From positions 23,423 through 87,422 of the forward strand of contig NZ_JAJEKE010000019.1 in NCBI RefSeq assembly GCF_024363565.1: a DNA stretch of 64,000 nucleotides, in the 5' to 3' direction. Of the stretch, positions 15,365 through 24,674 are shown piece by piece. A model generated the notes under the pieces. That model searched no databases. It was not told where the DNA came from and worked only from the letters and a program-made list of their open reading frames with translations. How positions within the stretch are numbered: the stretch's first letter is position 1; each line of letters begins with the position of its first letter. A program made the translations under genes and the position numbers. This DNA comes from Lutispora saccharofermentans. GTDB lineage: Bacteria > Bacillota > Clostridia > Lutisporales > Lutisporaceae.

Positions 15365-16261
15365 ATGCATCAAGGCTATTTTAAAGGATTGGAAAATATC
15401 CTGAAAGCCAATCTTGGCTATAGAGGAATGGAGAATGCTTTTCTGGAAGGTGAGCTTAAAAAAGCAGCCAGAAGCCTTATCGCGGGAGACACTATTTTTA
15501 TAGTTACGGGGTTTATAGTCAAGGATGCCTGCATAGGCGAGACCGATGGGCCTATCGGTGCTGTTTCCATAGCTGCAGCATTGGAGCAGCTGGGAAAAAG
15601 GGTTGTGCTTATTTCGGACAAGTATTCCGAGGATATATTGGCGCAGTGCTCCTTGGCAAGGGGCGTCAGCGCTGCCATGGAGATAATGGGAAGCCATATG
15701 AGCACGCAGCTTTCACAGAAGCTGCTGAAAAAATATAAGCCTTCTCACATAATAGCTGTTGAAAGGCCCGGCAGGGCTGCCGACGGCAAGTGCTATTCCA
15801 TGAGGGGCGAGGATCTCAGCGATATGGCGCCCATTGCCGATGATTTGTTTGAGGAGGCCAAAAAAGCAGGGGTTATCACAATAGGGATCGGAGACGGCGG
15901 GAATGAGATAGGCATGGGCAAAATCCGCCCTTATATAGTGAATTCAGTCGACAAAGGGGAGCTGATATGTGCTGCTTTTGCTTCCGATTTCCTTATCGCA
16001 GCCGGGGTATCAAACTGGGGCGGACATGCATTGTCTGCTGCTCTTTCGCTGTTGAGCCATAAGATGCTGCTTCATGATATAAACACTGAAATAGCAATGC
16101 TGAAAAGCGCGGTTGATGCAGGCGCTGTGGACGGCTGTACCAAAAAGAGAAGCCTGACGGTAGACGGGCTGAGTCTTGAAGACAACCTTGATGCGTTTAT
16201 GACCATAAAAAATATAGTTGCTGAGGCTTTGGAAGAGCAGTATATTTTGATGCAGCTATAG
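15365..16261 (+). CDS. DUF4392 / D-glutamate cyclase-like protein
   Basis: A 298-residue cytoplasmic protein matching DUF4392, the family of the D-glutamate cyclase C-terminal domain (vertebrate DGLUCY). The family reaction converts D-glutamate to 5-oxo-D-proline. Motifs seen are TGFIVKDACIGETDGPIGA, ERPGRAADGKCYSMRG, GIGDGGNEIGMG and SNWGGHALSAALS. The length fits the bacterial stand-alone form. The RBS is GAAAGGGAGCGG. A DUF3870 gene precedes it, separated by the composite repeat. The activity is inferred from family only. Confidence 0.82.
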   Translation: MHQGYFKGLENILKANLGYRGMENAFLEGELKKAARSLIAGDTIFIVTGFIVKDACIGETDGPIGAVSIAAALEQLGKRVVLISDKYSEDILAQCSLARGVSAAMEIMGSHMSTQLSQKLLKKYKPSHIIAVERPGRAADGKCYSMRGEDLSDMAPIADDLFEEAKKAGVITIGIGDGGNEIGMGKIRPYIVNSVDKGELICAAFASDFLIAAGVSNWGGHALSAALSLLSHKMLLHDINTEIAMLKSAVDAGAVDGCTKKRSLTVDGLSLEDNLDAFMTIKNIVAEALEEQYILMQL

Positions 16262-16286
16262 GCAAAAAAATATAATTGCAAATCAC

Positions 16287-16310
16287 ATAATAGTAGTATA
16301 ATACTATTAT
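16287..16310. promoter_or_regulatory. Palindrome centred on -10 of MoxR operon
   Basis: ATAATAGTA (16287-16295) and TACTATTAT (16302-16310) are exact inverted repeats whose centre contains the -10 hexamer TATAAT (16297-16302). A protein bound here would cover the promoter. Confidence 0.5.
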
Positions 16311-16346
16311 GGAGCTTATTAGCAAAATAAACGCTGTGGAGGAATT

Positions 16347-17291
16347 ATGGATACAAAAGCATTTATAGAGTTTAAGAATAAGGTGGTTGAAAATGTTTCC
16401 AAGGTAATAGTGGGCAAGGACGATGTCATTGAACTTGTCGCCGTAAGCTTTATATGCGGAGGCCATGTACTGCTGGAGGATGTGCCCGGCGTTGGCAAGA
16501 CTATGCTTGTGAAGGCCTTTGCAAAAACTATAGGCAGTGATTTTAAAAGGATACAATTTACGCCGGACCTGCTGCCTTCCGACCTGACGGGCATCAATTT
16601 TTACAATCAGAAGAGCTTTGATTTTGAATTCAAGGCAGGGCCGCTGTTCACAAATCTTATTTTGGCCGATGAAATAAACAGGGCCACTCCGAGGACACAA
16701 TCCAGCTTGCTGGAGGCCATGGAGGAGAGACAGGTAACGGTAGACGGAGTGACGAGAAAGCTTCAGGAGCCCTTCATGGTGCTGGCAACTCAGAATCCTG
16801 TAGAATCCTACGGCACATTTCCTTTGCCTGAAGCCCAATTGGACAGGTTTTTTATGAGGATCACCATGGGATATCCAAGCAGGGACGAGGAGATGGATAT
16901 CATTCAGATGAGCAAAGCTTCCAACCCTCTGGATAAGCTTGAGTGCGTCATATCCGGAGAAGAGATTGAGCATGTAAAAAGGGGTTATGTTGAGGTCAAG
17001 GCCTCAAAGGACGTTATGGGATATATCATGGATATTGTTGATGCGGCAAGAAACGATGAAAGGGTGCAGCTGGGCGTGAGCCCCAGAGGCTCCATAGCGC
17101 TCTTCAAGGCATGCCAGGCCTATGCGGCGGTGCAGGGGAGAGATTATATTATTCCGGAAGACGTGAAAAAGATGGCTCCCTATGTTCTTAACCACAGGAT
17201 AATAGTCAGAGGAGTGAGCCGGGGCAGGGGCATCTATGAATTTGCGGAGTCTTTGCTTGACGGCATCAAGACTCCGGTAGAGGATATATAG
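16347..17291 (+). CDS. MoxR family AAA+ ATPase
   Basis: A 314-residue AAA+ ATPase of the MoxR/RavA clade. Walker A is VPGVGKTML at about residues 46-54 and Walker B is LILADEINRATPRTQSSLLE; a sensor region follows in LATQNPVESYGTFPLPEAQLD, and the C-terminal lid contains VSPRGSIALFKACQAYA. MoxR ATPases act as chaperones with a DUF58 (von Willebrand-like) partner, which is the next gene, 8 bases downstream. The RBS is GGAGGAAT. It heads a three-gene operon. Confidence 0.93.
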   Translation: MDTKAFIEFKNKVVENVSKVIVGKDDVIELVAVSFICGGHVLLEDVPGVGKTMLVKAFAKTIGSDFKRIQFTPDLLPSDLTGINFYNQKSFDFEFKAGPLFTNLILADEINRATPRTQSSLLEAMEERQVTVDGVTRKLQEPFMVLATQNPVESYGTFPLPEAQLDRFFMRITMGYPSRDEEMDIIQMSKASNPLDKLECVISGEEIEHVKRGYVEVKASKDVMGYIMDIVDAARNDERVQLGVSPRGSIALFKACQAYAAVQGRDYIIPEDVKKMAPYVLNHRIIVRGVSRGRGIYEFAESLLDGIKTPVEDI

Positions 17292-17299
17292 GGGCAGCT

Positions 17300-18421
17300 A
17301 TGATTTATGTATTGTTTTTTTTGGTCGCTATAGCCCTTGTGCTGAACCGAATATCCAAAAGCTATGTATTGCATGATTTTTCTTACAGCAGAGAGATCAG
17401 CAAGAAGACAGTCGAAATAGATGAAGAATTTGAAATAGCCACAGTAGCGGAGAACAATAAGCTTTTGCCAATTACCTTTCTCCAGATTATCGAGAAGCTT
17501 CCACAGGCTCTCAAATATAGGTTCAAAGCCGGTGTTACCGAATCAGGGGAATACATATTTCATAAGATGGCGATGATGATGCTGCCCTACCAGAGGATAA
17601 AACGGGTCTATAAGGTTTTTTGCAGTCAGCGCGGAAGATTCATCTTCAGAGATGTGACCTTGATAGCAGGGGATATGTTGGGCTTGAATACGACCGCCGA
17701 AGACAGGGAGCATTTGCAGGAGGTCGTGGCTTTGCCTGAGAAAGCGGACTTAGAGGAAGCCATAATGCCCTATGGGAATTGCTATGGGGACATATCGGTA
17801 AGGAGATGGATCATTGATGACCCTATATTGACGGTGGGCATCAGAGAGTATACGGGCTCCGAACCTTTTAAGACCATACACTGGCCCTCTTCGCTGAAAT
17901 CAGGAAGCCTGATGGTGAAAAAATTTGATTATACCACTGATAACACGGTGATGATCGCTTTGAATATCGAATCCTCAAAGCCTTTCTGGAGCGGTATGAA
18001 CGTAGGGAAAATTGAAAAATGTATTTCCATTGCAAGAGGCGTGGTTGAGCATTTTGAAGAAGCCGGCATACCTTATGGGCTTGCCTGCGATGCTCATTAC
18101 GACGGGTTTCCGGGGAATGAAAACATTGGTGAAGCAGGCTTCGGAAAGGCCCATTACAGCAATACCGTAGAAAACCTTGGGAGGATAGGCTACAGTATCG
18201 CCATGCCTTTCGAAGAACTGCTCAACAGCTTGATGACGAGCCCTATGAGCTTTACTACATTTGTAATAATTACTCCTGCCATGCTGGAGGAATATATAAT
18301 GCCGATAAACCGTCTGAGAGAAAGGTCGATGAAAACAGTGGTCATATCCATGGACAAAAACAACTTGAGCTGCCTCAGCGGTGATATATTGACCTATATT
18401 GAAAGAGGGAACAGCCTATGA
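17300..18421 (+). CDS. DUF58 domain protein
   Basis: A 373-residue protein with an N-terminal membrane segment (residues 1-15) and a DUF58 domain. The diagnostic stretch is REYTGSEPFKTIHWPSSLKSG followed by LMVKKFD, the conserved core before the von Willebrand-like fold. DUF58 proteins are partners of MoxR ATPases, encoded just upstream, and probably work at the membrane in envelope protein assembly. The end overlaps the next gene by 4 bases (ATGA). Confidence 0.88.
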   Translation: MIYVLFFLVAIALVLNRISKSYVLHDFSYSREISKKTVEIDEEFEIATVAENNKLLPITFLQIIEKLPQALKYRFKAGVTESGEYIFHKMAMMMLPYQRIKRVYKVFCSQRGRFIFRDVTLIAGDMLGLNTTAEDREHLQEVVALPEKADLEEAIMPYGNCYGDISVRRWIIDDPILTVGIREYTGSEPFKTIHWPSSLKSGSLMVKKFDYTTDNTVMIALNIESSKPFWSGMNVGKIEKCISIARGVVEHFEEAGIPYGLACDAHYDGFPGNENIGEAGFGKAHYSNTVENLGRIGYSIAMPFEELLNSLMTSPMSFTTFVIITPAMLEEYIMPINRLRERSMKTVVISMDKNNLSCLSGDILTYIERGNSL

Positions 18422-19662
18422 AGCAGGATTTTATGATTAAAATATTCAGTGACTTTTCATTTATCTTTGCATTAAGCTTTTATTTTCTTTCCTTCATAGA
18501 TGAGGTCAAGCTCCCGGGCTTCCTTTACCTGTTGGTAAGTTTTATTGTTCCGGCAGCCTATGCTATGAAGAAAAGAAAGAGCCGGTGGCTATATGCGATT
18601 ATTGCTCTATTGCCGGCATTCTTTGCTTTTGCCAAAAACCTGGCAGACATGATCTTCATATCGATTATTGTATCATATTCCTTATACGTGATATACAAAG
18701 GCTTGAATGAGATAGGCTACTATATGGCCATAGAAAGGTTTCAAAAAGGCTTAATGTTTTTTGCGGCCATGTTTGCCATAGCCATCCCCACCGGCAGCTT
18801 CGGCATAATAGAAGCCAAATCCATCCCGTTTATAATAATTTTCCTGGTCACATCAGTGATGCTGAACAGATCCATGAGGCTCTGTCAGTTCAATGAAAAT
18901 ACCAAAGAGCTCCATAAAATAAACTTGAGATATTCCATGATAATAGTGGGGCTGTCTCTGATGCTGAGCATCAAACAGGTTAGGCAGGCCATGGGAAGCA
19001 TATTGCACCGGCTGTACGATGGATTTTTAGAACTTGTGATATACTTGCTTTACGGAGTATTTCTCGCTGTAGGCTATGGCTTGAAATATGTTATAGCTTT
19101 TGTGAGAAGCTTGCTGGAAAGAAGGGTCATAAAGCCGGAGGCCATGGAAGAGTCTGAATTCCTCTTTGGCAATATTGAGGATCTCAACGGGCAGGACTTG
19201 ATAAGCATTATCAGCAAAAGCTGGATTTTTAATGCGCTTGCGCATATAGTCTCGGGTATTTTGGTCTTACTGCTGCTATATATGGCCATAAAACTTCTTA
19301 CGAGGCGATTCTATGAAAAGAGGGAAAAGGAAGAATATACTGAAACCAGGGAATTCATAAAAAAAGATAAGGAAGGCAAAGCCCTGGGAAGGCTTGCCCT
19401 GCCGTTTAATATGAGAAGGTATGAAGAATATATAAGATACTATTATAGGAAATTCTTAAAGCTGTGCATTTCCAGGGATATCGAGATAAAAAGCTCTGAT
19501 ACCACTCTGCAGATCAACGACAAATCTACGGGAGAGTTTGATGAAGAGGCCCTCCATAATATGAGAGAAGCTTATATAAAAGTACGATACGGAGAAGAAA
19601 CGGCAGACAAGCAAAAAGCCAGGGAATTCCGCAAATTTTTCAGCAAGCTGAAAGAATCATAG
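18418..19662 (+). CDS. Membrane protein with DUF4129-like C-terminus
   Basis: A 414-residue protein with about eight helices in residues 10-220, a further helix near 280-300 and a cytoplasmic C-terminal domain. The tail (YEEYIRYYYRKFLKLCISRD, later MREAYIKVRYGEE) fits DUF4129, which in complete MoxR-DUF58 operons follows a transglutaminase-like domain. I see no transglutaminase triad here, so the catalytic part is either absent or encoded elsewhere. The gene is translationally coupled to the DUF58 gene and closes the operon. Confidence 0.75.
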   Translation: MKQDFMIKIFSDFSFIFALSFYFLSFIDEVKLPGFLYLLVSFIVPAAYAMKKRKSRWLYAIIALLPAFFAFAKNLADMIFISIIVSYSLYVIYKGLNEIGYYMAIERFQKGLMFFAAMFAIAIPTGSFGIIEAKSIPFIIIFLVTSVMLNRSMRLCQFNENTKELHKINLRYSMIIVGLSLMLSIKQVRQAMGSILHRLYDGFLELVIYLLYGVFLAVGYGLKYVIAFVRSLLERRVIKPEAMEESEFLFGNIEDLNGQDLISIISKSWIFNALAHIVSGILVLLLLYMAIKLLTRRFYEKREKEEYTETREFIKKDKEGKALGRLALPFNMRRYEEYIRYYYRKFLKLCISRDIEIKSSDTTLQINDKSTGEFDEEALHNMREAYIKVRYGEETADKQKAREFRKFFSKLKES

Positions 19663-19691
19663 ACGAGGGCAAAAACGTGCTGCTGCTCATT

Positions 19692-20828
19692 TCATCGATC
19701 CAGCAGCTTGCCTCCGTATAGCCGCTTAGCTTTGATCCTTATATCATAGGCTTTTTCGATCCTTTTTATCATAGCTGCCTCTTTTTCGTTTACTATTGAA
19801 ATGGTTACACCTGTATTGCCCGTTCTGCCTGTTCTGCCGGCTCTGTGAAGGTACTCCTTCAGGCTTTCCGGCAGGTCAAGATTGAATATATGGGTCACAT
19901 CCTTGATATCAAGGCCTCTGGAGGCTATATCGGAAGCGATGAGAAGCTGAAGCTTGCCTTTCCTGAAATCTTCCAGAGCTTTTTTGCGCTCTTCCTTGGA
20001 TGCATCTCCATATATTCCGTATGCTTTAATATGGTGGAACCTGAGCTTTAATGTGGCCTCCTGTATCTCTTCGTTCTTGTTGAGAAAAACTATGGCCTTT
20101 TCCGGCTTGATAGCAGCGACTATTTTTCTCAGTACTTCGATCTTATCTCTTTGCTCTGCTTCTATGTACATATGTTCTATATCAGGGTTCATCAGTTCTT
20201 CTTCAATTTTTATTATCTCAGGCTCTTTCATCATGGTTTTGGCAATATTTATTGTGCCCTCATTCATGGTGGCAGAAAACATCATCAGCTGTCTGTCTCT
20301 CAGCGTAGTTTTGATGACATCCTTTACCTGGGAGAGATTGTTTTCATCCAGAAGCCTGTCAGCTTCATCTACCACAATGGTTTTTACGGTATGGGCGCCT
20401 ATCTTCCTCATTTTTATAAGCTCCAGTATCCTGCCTGGCGAACCTACTATTATATGAGGTTTTTCCTTTAACTTTTCTATCTGGCGGTCTATTCGGACTC
20501 TTCCGATGATGGACGCAGCGCGGACAGGAAGCCCCGAGTTTTTTGACAGCGCGGTTATCACACCGAAAATCTGCATAGCCAGTTCATGAGTAGGAGCAAG
20601 TATTATGGCCTGTGCCTCCTTTTTCTCCGCATCCACCCTTTGGAGTATGGGGAGGAGGTATGCCAGAGTTTTGCCGCTTCCTGTTATTGATTGGCCTATT
20701 ATATCCTTATTCTCAAGGGCCGGCGGTATAGCCGCTTGCTGTATGGCTGTGGGGGACTGTATATTTTCTTTTTTCAAGCCTTCTATCAGGCTCTGCTTCA
20801 ATCCAAATTTATTAAATGATGTTTCCAT
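19692..20828 (-). CDS. DEAD-box RNA helicase
   Basis: A 378-residue minimal DEAD-box helicase. The Q motif region is FNKFGLKQSLIEGLKKENIQ; motif I SITGSGKT, Ia APTHELAMQ, Ib GSPGRILELI, II VDEADRLL, III SATM, then SDIASRGLD and HRAGRTGRTGNTG (VI). There is no C-terminal extension beyond the two RecA-like domains, so it resembles small cold- or ribosome-linked helicases. The start at 20828 follows AAGGAGAAAGCT; an upstream in-frame start would overlap the preceding gene. It is the last gene of a minus-strand run. Confidence 0.92.
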   Translation of the reverse strand: METSFNKFGLKQSLIEGLKKENIQSPTAIQQAAIPPALENKDIIGQSITGSGKTLAYLLPILQRVDAEKKEAQAIILAPTHELAMQIFGVITALSKNSGLPVRAASIIGRVRIDRQIEKLKEKPHIIVGSPGRILELIKMRKIGAHTVKTIVVDEADRLLDENNLSQVKDVIKTTLRDRQLMMFSATMNEGTINIAKTMMKEPEIIKIEEELMNPDIEHMYIEAEQRDKIEVLRKIVAAIKPEKAIVFLNKNEEIQEATLKLRFHHIKAYGIYGDASKEERKKALEDFRKGKLQLLIASDIASRGLDIKDVTHIFNLDLPESLKEYLHRAGRTGRTGNTGVTISIVNEKEAAMIKRIEKAYDIRIKAKRLYGGKLLDR

Positions 20829-20850
20829 AGCTTTCTCCTTAAAGTTATTT

Positions 20851-21354
20851 TTAAATCTCTTTCCAGTCGATATACTTATTGAGCTTTTCCACATATTTCT
20901 CAAGGTATTTGGCTTCTAATTCCGTAAATCTATTGAACTCGGGACTATCCAAGTCTAATACGCCATAAACAATTTCATCCTTGATAATGGGGATTACGAT
21001 TTCAGAGTTTGACGCGCCGTCACAGGCTATATGTCCGGGAAATTCATGGACATTGGGAACCAGCTGAGTTTTTCTTGATGCCGCAGCAGCTCCGCAAACG
21101 CCTGAGCTCAGCTTTATCCTGTTGCAGGCCGGCAACCCTTGAAATGGGCCTAAAACCAGCTCGCCGTTTCTCATGATGTAGAAGCCGGCCCAATTGAGCC
21201 TGTTCATTACGGCCTTAATGATTGCGGCCGCATTGGACAGGTTTGCCAGGGCATCCCGCTCCGAGCTCAATTGGCCCTCCAATAAAATGAGCATATATAC
21301 AAGCTTCTGCTCCTCATTCATCTTTTCTATTCCATCCAGCTTAAACATTTGCAT
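20851..21354 (-). CDS. msrC: Free methionine-(R)-sulfoxide reductase, GAF domain
   Basis: A 167-residue single GAF-domain protein of the fRMsr (YebR/MsrC) family, which reduces free L-methionine-(R)-sulfoxide. The three redox cysteines are present in GLPACNRIKL, SSGVCGAAA and FPGHIACDGASNSEIVIPI, the last being the strongest family signature. It lies 22 bases upstream of the helicase gene and 9 bases after the MBL-fold gene, so the three are probably cotranscribed. An in-frame ATG sits at residue 12 (MNEEQK), but AGGAGGTATGCAA favours the annotated start. Confidence 0.9.
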   Translation of the reverse strand: MQMFKLDGIEKMNEEQKLVYMLILLEGQLSSERDALANLSNAAAIIKAVMNRLNWAGFYIMRNGELVLGPFQGLPACNRIKLSSGVCGAAAASRKTQLVPNVHEFPGHIACDGASNSEIVIPIIKDEIVYGVLDLDSPEFNRFTELEAKYLEKYVEKLNKYIDWKEI

Positions 21355-21363
21355 ACCTCCTGT

Positions 21364-22044
21364 TTAAATATATATTTCCTGGCCTTTAGCAGTTATTTCA
21401 ATAAGCTTTGCAGGATATTCCTTTACCTTATCGGCAAAGGCCTTTATCGCTCTGTAATCCTCTCCAAAATGCATGGGGATGAATATTTCAGGCTTTATTT
21501 CTTTAATGAAATACTCTCCGCCCAAGCTATAGTTGTGCTTTAATCTTGGGTCCACAGGGAAAAAAGCCACATCGATCTTTACATCCCGAAGCTTATGGAT
21601 TTCATTTTTGAAAGTCTGCTCCATGGTACGGATTTCTTCCGGGGTATCATCCCACCAATACCACCAGTTCAAGTCTCCGGCATGGAATATGCTTATGCCG
21701 TCTGCACTCACCAAAAAGGAGACTCCCAGGTCAGTGGAGCCCAAGGTTTTGATTTTTACATCGCCTATTTCAATCTCCTTATTGGGCGGCATAAAGTAAA
21801 TGCTGTCATCAAGGCTGCCGGCGCTTATATCATCGCTGAATATGTATTTTATATATGGGTTTGCATTTCTCCACTTTAATATCTCCGGGTTAAAATGATC
21901 GGGATGTCCGTGGGATGAAAAGACGAGAATGCTCTTATCCCCGATTTTCAAAGGGCCTTTCCAGTAGTCAAATACCAGCTGGTGGTTTGGGGTTTCTATC
22001 GAAAAGCCGCTGTTGAACAGGTACCGGATCTTTATATTTTTCAT
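21364..22044 (-). CDS. MBL-fold metallohydrolase (UlaG-like)
   Basis: A 226-residue metallo-beta-lactamase-fold hydrolase. The metal motif FSSHGHPDHFNPE, the later FHAGDLNWWYW and the terminal PMHFGEDY give the usual His/Asp ligands; the compact size resembles UlaG/YtkL-type enzymes. The conserved metal ligands suggest a phosphodiesterase or lactonase, but the substrate is unknown. The start follows AAAAAAGGTGGGCTGCCC. An extended -10 (TTTGGTATAAT, minus strand, about 22079-22089) lies upstream, divergent from the VOC gene. Confidence 0.85.
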   Translation of the reverse strand: MKNIKIRYLFNSGFSIETPNHQLVFDYWKGPLKIGDKSILVFSSHGHPDHFNPEILKWRNANPYIKYIFSDDISAGSLDDSIYFMPPNKEIEIGDVKIKTLGSTDLGVSFLVSADGISIFHAGDLNWWYWWDDTPEEIRTMEQTFKNEIHKLRDVKIDVAFFPVDPRLKHNYSLGGEYFIKEIKPEIFIPMHFGEDYRAIKAFADKVKEYPAKLIEITAKGQEIYI

Positions 22045-22125
22045 GGGCAGCCCACCTTTTTTAATATTAATAATATATATTATACCAAAGCCTTTCAAGC
22101 ATAAGTATTATTATTCCCAATTTAT

Positions 22126-22134
22126 TGGTATAAT
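22126..22134 (+). promoter_or_regulatory. Extended -10 promoter, divergent pair
   Basis: TGGTATAAT on the plus strand, facing a second TGGTATAAT on the minus strand (22079-22087). The two serve the VOC/CorA genes and the MBL operon respectively. Confidence 0.5.
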
Positions 22135-22157
22135 AAAAGAAAATCCACAGGAGGTGT

Positions 22158-22538
22158 ATGGCTTTGAAATTCAAATTTATACATAACAATATCAATGTGC
22201 TGGATCAGGAAAAGAGCATAGCCTTTTATAAAGAAGCATTGGGCCTTTCAGAGGTAAAAAGGAAAGAGCATAAGGATGGGGATTTTGTACTGGTCTTTCT
22301 AGGCGACGGCATCACAGAGCATCAACTGGAGCTCACCTGGCTCAGGGATAGGACTGAGCCCTATGATCTGGGGGATAATGAATCTCATATCGCCTTCAGG
22401 GTAGATGATTTTGAAGCGGCTTATGAACATCATAAGAAGATGGGCTGCATTTGCTATGAAAACAAGGATATGGGCATATATTTTATAGAGGACCCGGATG
22501 GTTATTGGCTGGAGATACTGCCCACACGGGATAAATAA
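22158..22538 (+). CDS. VOC family protein (glyoxalase I-like)
   Basis: A 126-residue glyoxalase/VOC fold made of two beta-alpha-beta-beta-beta modules. Metal-site residues of lactoylglutathione lyase-type proteins are visible: the N-terminal FKFIHNNINVLD with its histidine, glutamate in HQLELTW, histidine in ESHIAFRV and glutamate in YWLEILP. The signature YFIEDPDGYWLEI is typical. It probably detoxifies methylglyoxal or handles a related metabolite. The RBS is CAGGAGGTG. CorA follows after 3 bases. Confidence 0.87.
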   Translation: MALKFKFIHNNINVLDQEKSIAFYKEALGLSEVKRKEHKDGDFVLVFLGDGITEHQLELTWLRDRTEPYDLGDNESHIAFRVDDFEAAYEHHKKMGCICYENKDMGIYFIEDPDGYWLEILPTRDK

Positions 22539-22541
22539 GCT

Positions 22542-23468
22542 ATGGAGATATATAAGATTACGCCCAGGGGCTTAGAGAACTGCCGGTTCGATGATATGTC
22601 AAGGGAAAAGGGGAACCGGTATTGGCTGCTTTTAACCCCCGAAGAGATGGTAAATGCTAATGGCTTTTTTAATTTCAATTCCCGAACCATAGATGAATGC
22701 TTATCCAATAATCAGGTGCCAAGGCTTGAGGTATATGAAAGTTTCAGCTTTGGCGTGATAAATATCATCAATAAAGAAAAAGATTTTATTCTGGCTTCGG
22801 AGCTGAATTTCTATCTGACCTCCAACTACCTAATTTTTGTGACAAAAGACAGCAGCTCAGATATGATAAAGGCTGTGAAAGATGAAATAGACGGAAACAG
22901 CATAGATCTGGAGAGGATACTCTATATATTTTTGGACAGGCTGACTGCGTCGGATAATGAGATACTGAAGGATATAGAGGAGGATATATCGGATATAGAA
23001 GAGCTGGTAATAAAAGGGGAGAACAGGGATTATATCATGGACATCGTGAGCTTGAGGAAGCAGCTCCTTTTTCTCAAGAGATATTATGAGCCTCTTTTGG
23101 ATATCGCCGAAGGATTGGAAGAGAATGAAAATGGGCTGATAAATGAAAAGTCTGTCAGATACTTCACCATACTTAAGGATAGGATAGAGAGATTGAATAG
23201 AAACGTTTTAAATCTCAGAGACTATATAACTCAAGTCAGAGAAGCTTACCAGGCTCAGGTTGATATAAATCTGAACAAGATAATGAAGCTTTTTACCGTG
23301 ATCACTGCAATATTTCTGCCTTTGAGCCTTATCGCAGGCTGGTATGGCATGAACTTCAAATATATGCCCGAGCTTAGCTGGGTTATGGGCTATCCCTTTG
23401 CATTTTTGCTCAGCGGGATTGTTATAGCCATATGTCTCATTTACTTCAAAAAACATGATTTCATATAG
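22542..23468 (+). CDS. corA: CorA-family magnesium/divalent cation channel
   Basis: A 308-residue CorA family protein: a large N-terminal cytoplasmic domain, a long helix (about residues 160-250) and two C-terminal membrane segments. Between them is the selectivity signature YGMNF (within GWYGMNFKYMPE). CorA forms a pentameric Mg2+/Co2+ channel. The gene is 3 bases after the VOC gene and presumably cotranscribed. Its stop codon overlaps the left copy of the 15-bp repeat that brackets the next cassette. Confidence 0.92.
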   Translation: MEIYKITPRGLENCRFDDMSREKGNRYWLLLTPEEMVNANGFFNFNSRTIDECLSNNQVPRLEVYESFSFGVINIINKEKDFILASELNFYLTSNYLIFVTKDSSSDMIKAVKDEIDGNSIDLERILYIFLDRLTASDNEILKDIEEDISDIEELVIKGENRDYIMDIVSLRKQLLFLKRYYEPLLDIAEGLEENENGLINEKSVRYFTILKDRIERLNRNVLNLRDYITQVREAYQAQVDINLNKIMKLFTVITAIFLPLSLIAGWYGMNFKYMPELSWVMGYPFAFLLSGIVIAICLIYFKKHDFI

Positions 23469-23479
23469 AAAGCAGTGGG
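23465..23479 (+). repeat. 15-bp direct repeat, left copy
   Basis: ATAGAAAGCAGTGGG occurs here and again exactly at 27734-27748. The two copies bracket the LysR/AbgT/amidohydrolase cassette. The right copy lies in an intact hairpin; this left copy is half of that hairpin. Confidence 0.7.
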
Positions 23480-23527
23480 TATGGTTAATTCACTACATTT
23501 TTATAGATTAAGATATATTCATTTATA

Positions 23528-23558
23528 AATACTTGGGGTACTCCCCCAAGTATTTTTT
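23528..23558. terminator. Bidirectional intrinsic terminator
   Basis: AATACTTGGGG (23528-23538) pairs with CCCCAAGTATT (23544-23554), followed by T residues on the plus strand. It separates CorA from the convergent LysR gene. Confidence 0.85.
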
Positions 23559-23597
23559 ATGAATAGCTGCATATCTTTTAATCTTAAAATATGCGAT

Positions 23598-24557
23598 TTA
23601 TTCGCCGTCGTTAAGCATGCGAGTTCCTATTTCCATCGCAGTATTGATGAATGCTTGTAGCGCTGCGTTGAGATACGCATTTGCAGGATAGGATAGATTT
23701 ACTGAATATCTCGCTTGGGGATGGTCAATATGGATGGCATGCAACTGCGGTGGCATCTGCCGCTGTTTTATACGAACATTTGGAGAACGAAGCAATAGAC
23801 TAGGGCAGAACATGGCTCCAAGCCCGCGGCTGCACAGATCCAGCAGAGTATCGAGGTGTTCGGCATGAGCATAGACGCGAGGCGTAAAGCTGCATTCTGC
23901 GAATAGCAGTTCCGCTACAGAATGAATGATTTCTCCTTCCTTCAGCAGCAGAAACGGGCAATTTGCGAGCAGGTTAAAGTCTAGCTTTTCGCGCAGCTGC
24001 GAAAGCAAGACTTCGGTCTTATCACCGTAAAGCTGACGCAGCAATGCATCCGGTAGCAATAGCGATACTTCCTCATCGTAGAATTGGACAGTTTCAATGC
24101 CAAATACGACAGGTGTGCCGCGTGACACCACGCAATCAACGTTTCTGTCGAGCAACTGCTGAAATACGTCGGAATTGCAGCTTTCGTGCAGGTTTATCTG
24201 CATGCGTGGATATAACCGGTGATAGGTTTCAAGCAGTTCTGGAACTAGCAGCCGTCCGCGCGTGTGCGCAACACCGATGGTCAATGTTCCGCACATAGGG
24301 TCCGCTGCGTCTGCAAGTTCGTTGCGCATGTCGTGGTGCAGCCGTAGCACAGCTTTGGCATATCGATAAAAAATCTCTCCCGCTTGGGTCAATTGCAGAG
24401 GCGTGCTGCGTTTGAACAGCACGGCATCCACTTCTTCCTCAAGCGCAGCAATTTGCTTGCTCAGCGATTGCTGAGACACATAAAGCTGCCGGGCTGCATG
24501 CGTAAAATTTCGGGTCTCCGAAACTTTCAGAAAATAATGAATGCGCAACAAATTCAT
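23598..24557 (-). CDS. LysR family regulator of AbgT cassette
   Basis: A 319-residue LysR-type regulator. The N-terminal winged helix reads MNLLRIHYFLKVSETRNF, then AARQLYVSQQSLSKQIAALE; the effector domain follows. The start at 24557 has GGGAGGGATTTTC upstream. The gene is divergent from the AbgT transporter, 226 bases apart, so it very likely controls the transporter and amidohydrolase genes. Its base composition is visibly richer in G and C at third codon positions than CorA or the CofE-like gene outside the cassette. Confidence 0.9.
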   Translation of the reverse strand: MNLLRIHYFLKVSETRNFTHAARQLYVSQQSLSKQIAALEEEVDAVLFKRSTPLQLTQAGEIFYRYAKAVLRLHHDMRNELADAADPMCGTLTIGVAHTRGRLLVPELLETYHRLYPRMQINLHESCNSDVFQQLLDRNVDCVVSRGTPVVFGIETVQFYDEEVSLLLPDALLRQLYGDKTEVLLSQLREKLDFNLLANCPFLLLKEGEIIHSVAELLFAECSFTPRVYAHAEHLDTLLDLCSRGLGAMFCPSLLLRSPNVRIKQRQMPPQLHAIHIDHPQARYSVNLSYPANAYLNAALQAFINTAMEIGTRMLNDGE

Positions 24558-24644
24558 GAAAATCCCTCCCATTGACATAATTATACGGTAAAAATCTCTT
24601 TCTTTCTACAACAAAAAGATTGTAATTATTACGGATTTTTGGTG

Positions 24645-24674
24645 TTGGACATACACTATCGTTATCCCTATACT
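24645..24674 (+). promoter_or_regulatory. Sigma-A promoter of abgT-like gene
   Basis: TTGGAC (24645-24650), an 18-base spacer and TATACT (24669-24674). The A/T-rich stretch just upstream, between the divergent genes, is the likely LysR binding region. Confidence 0.6.
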
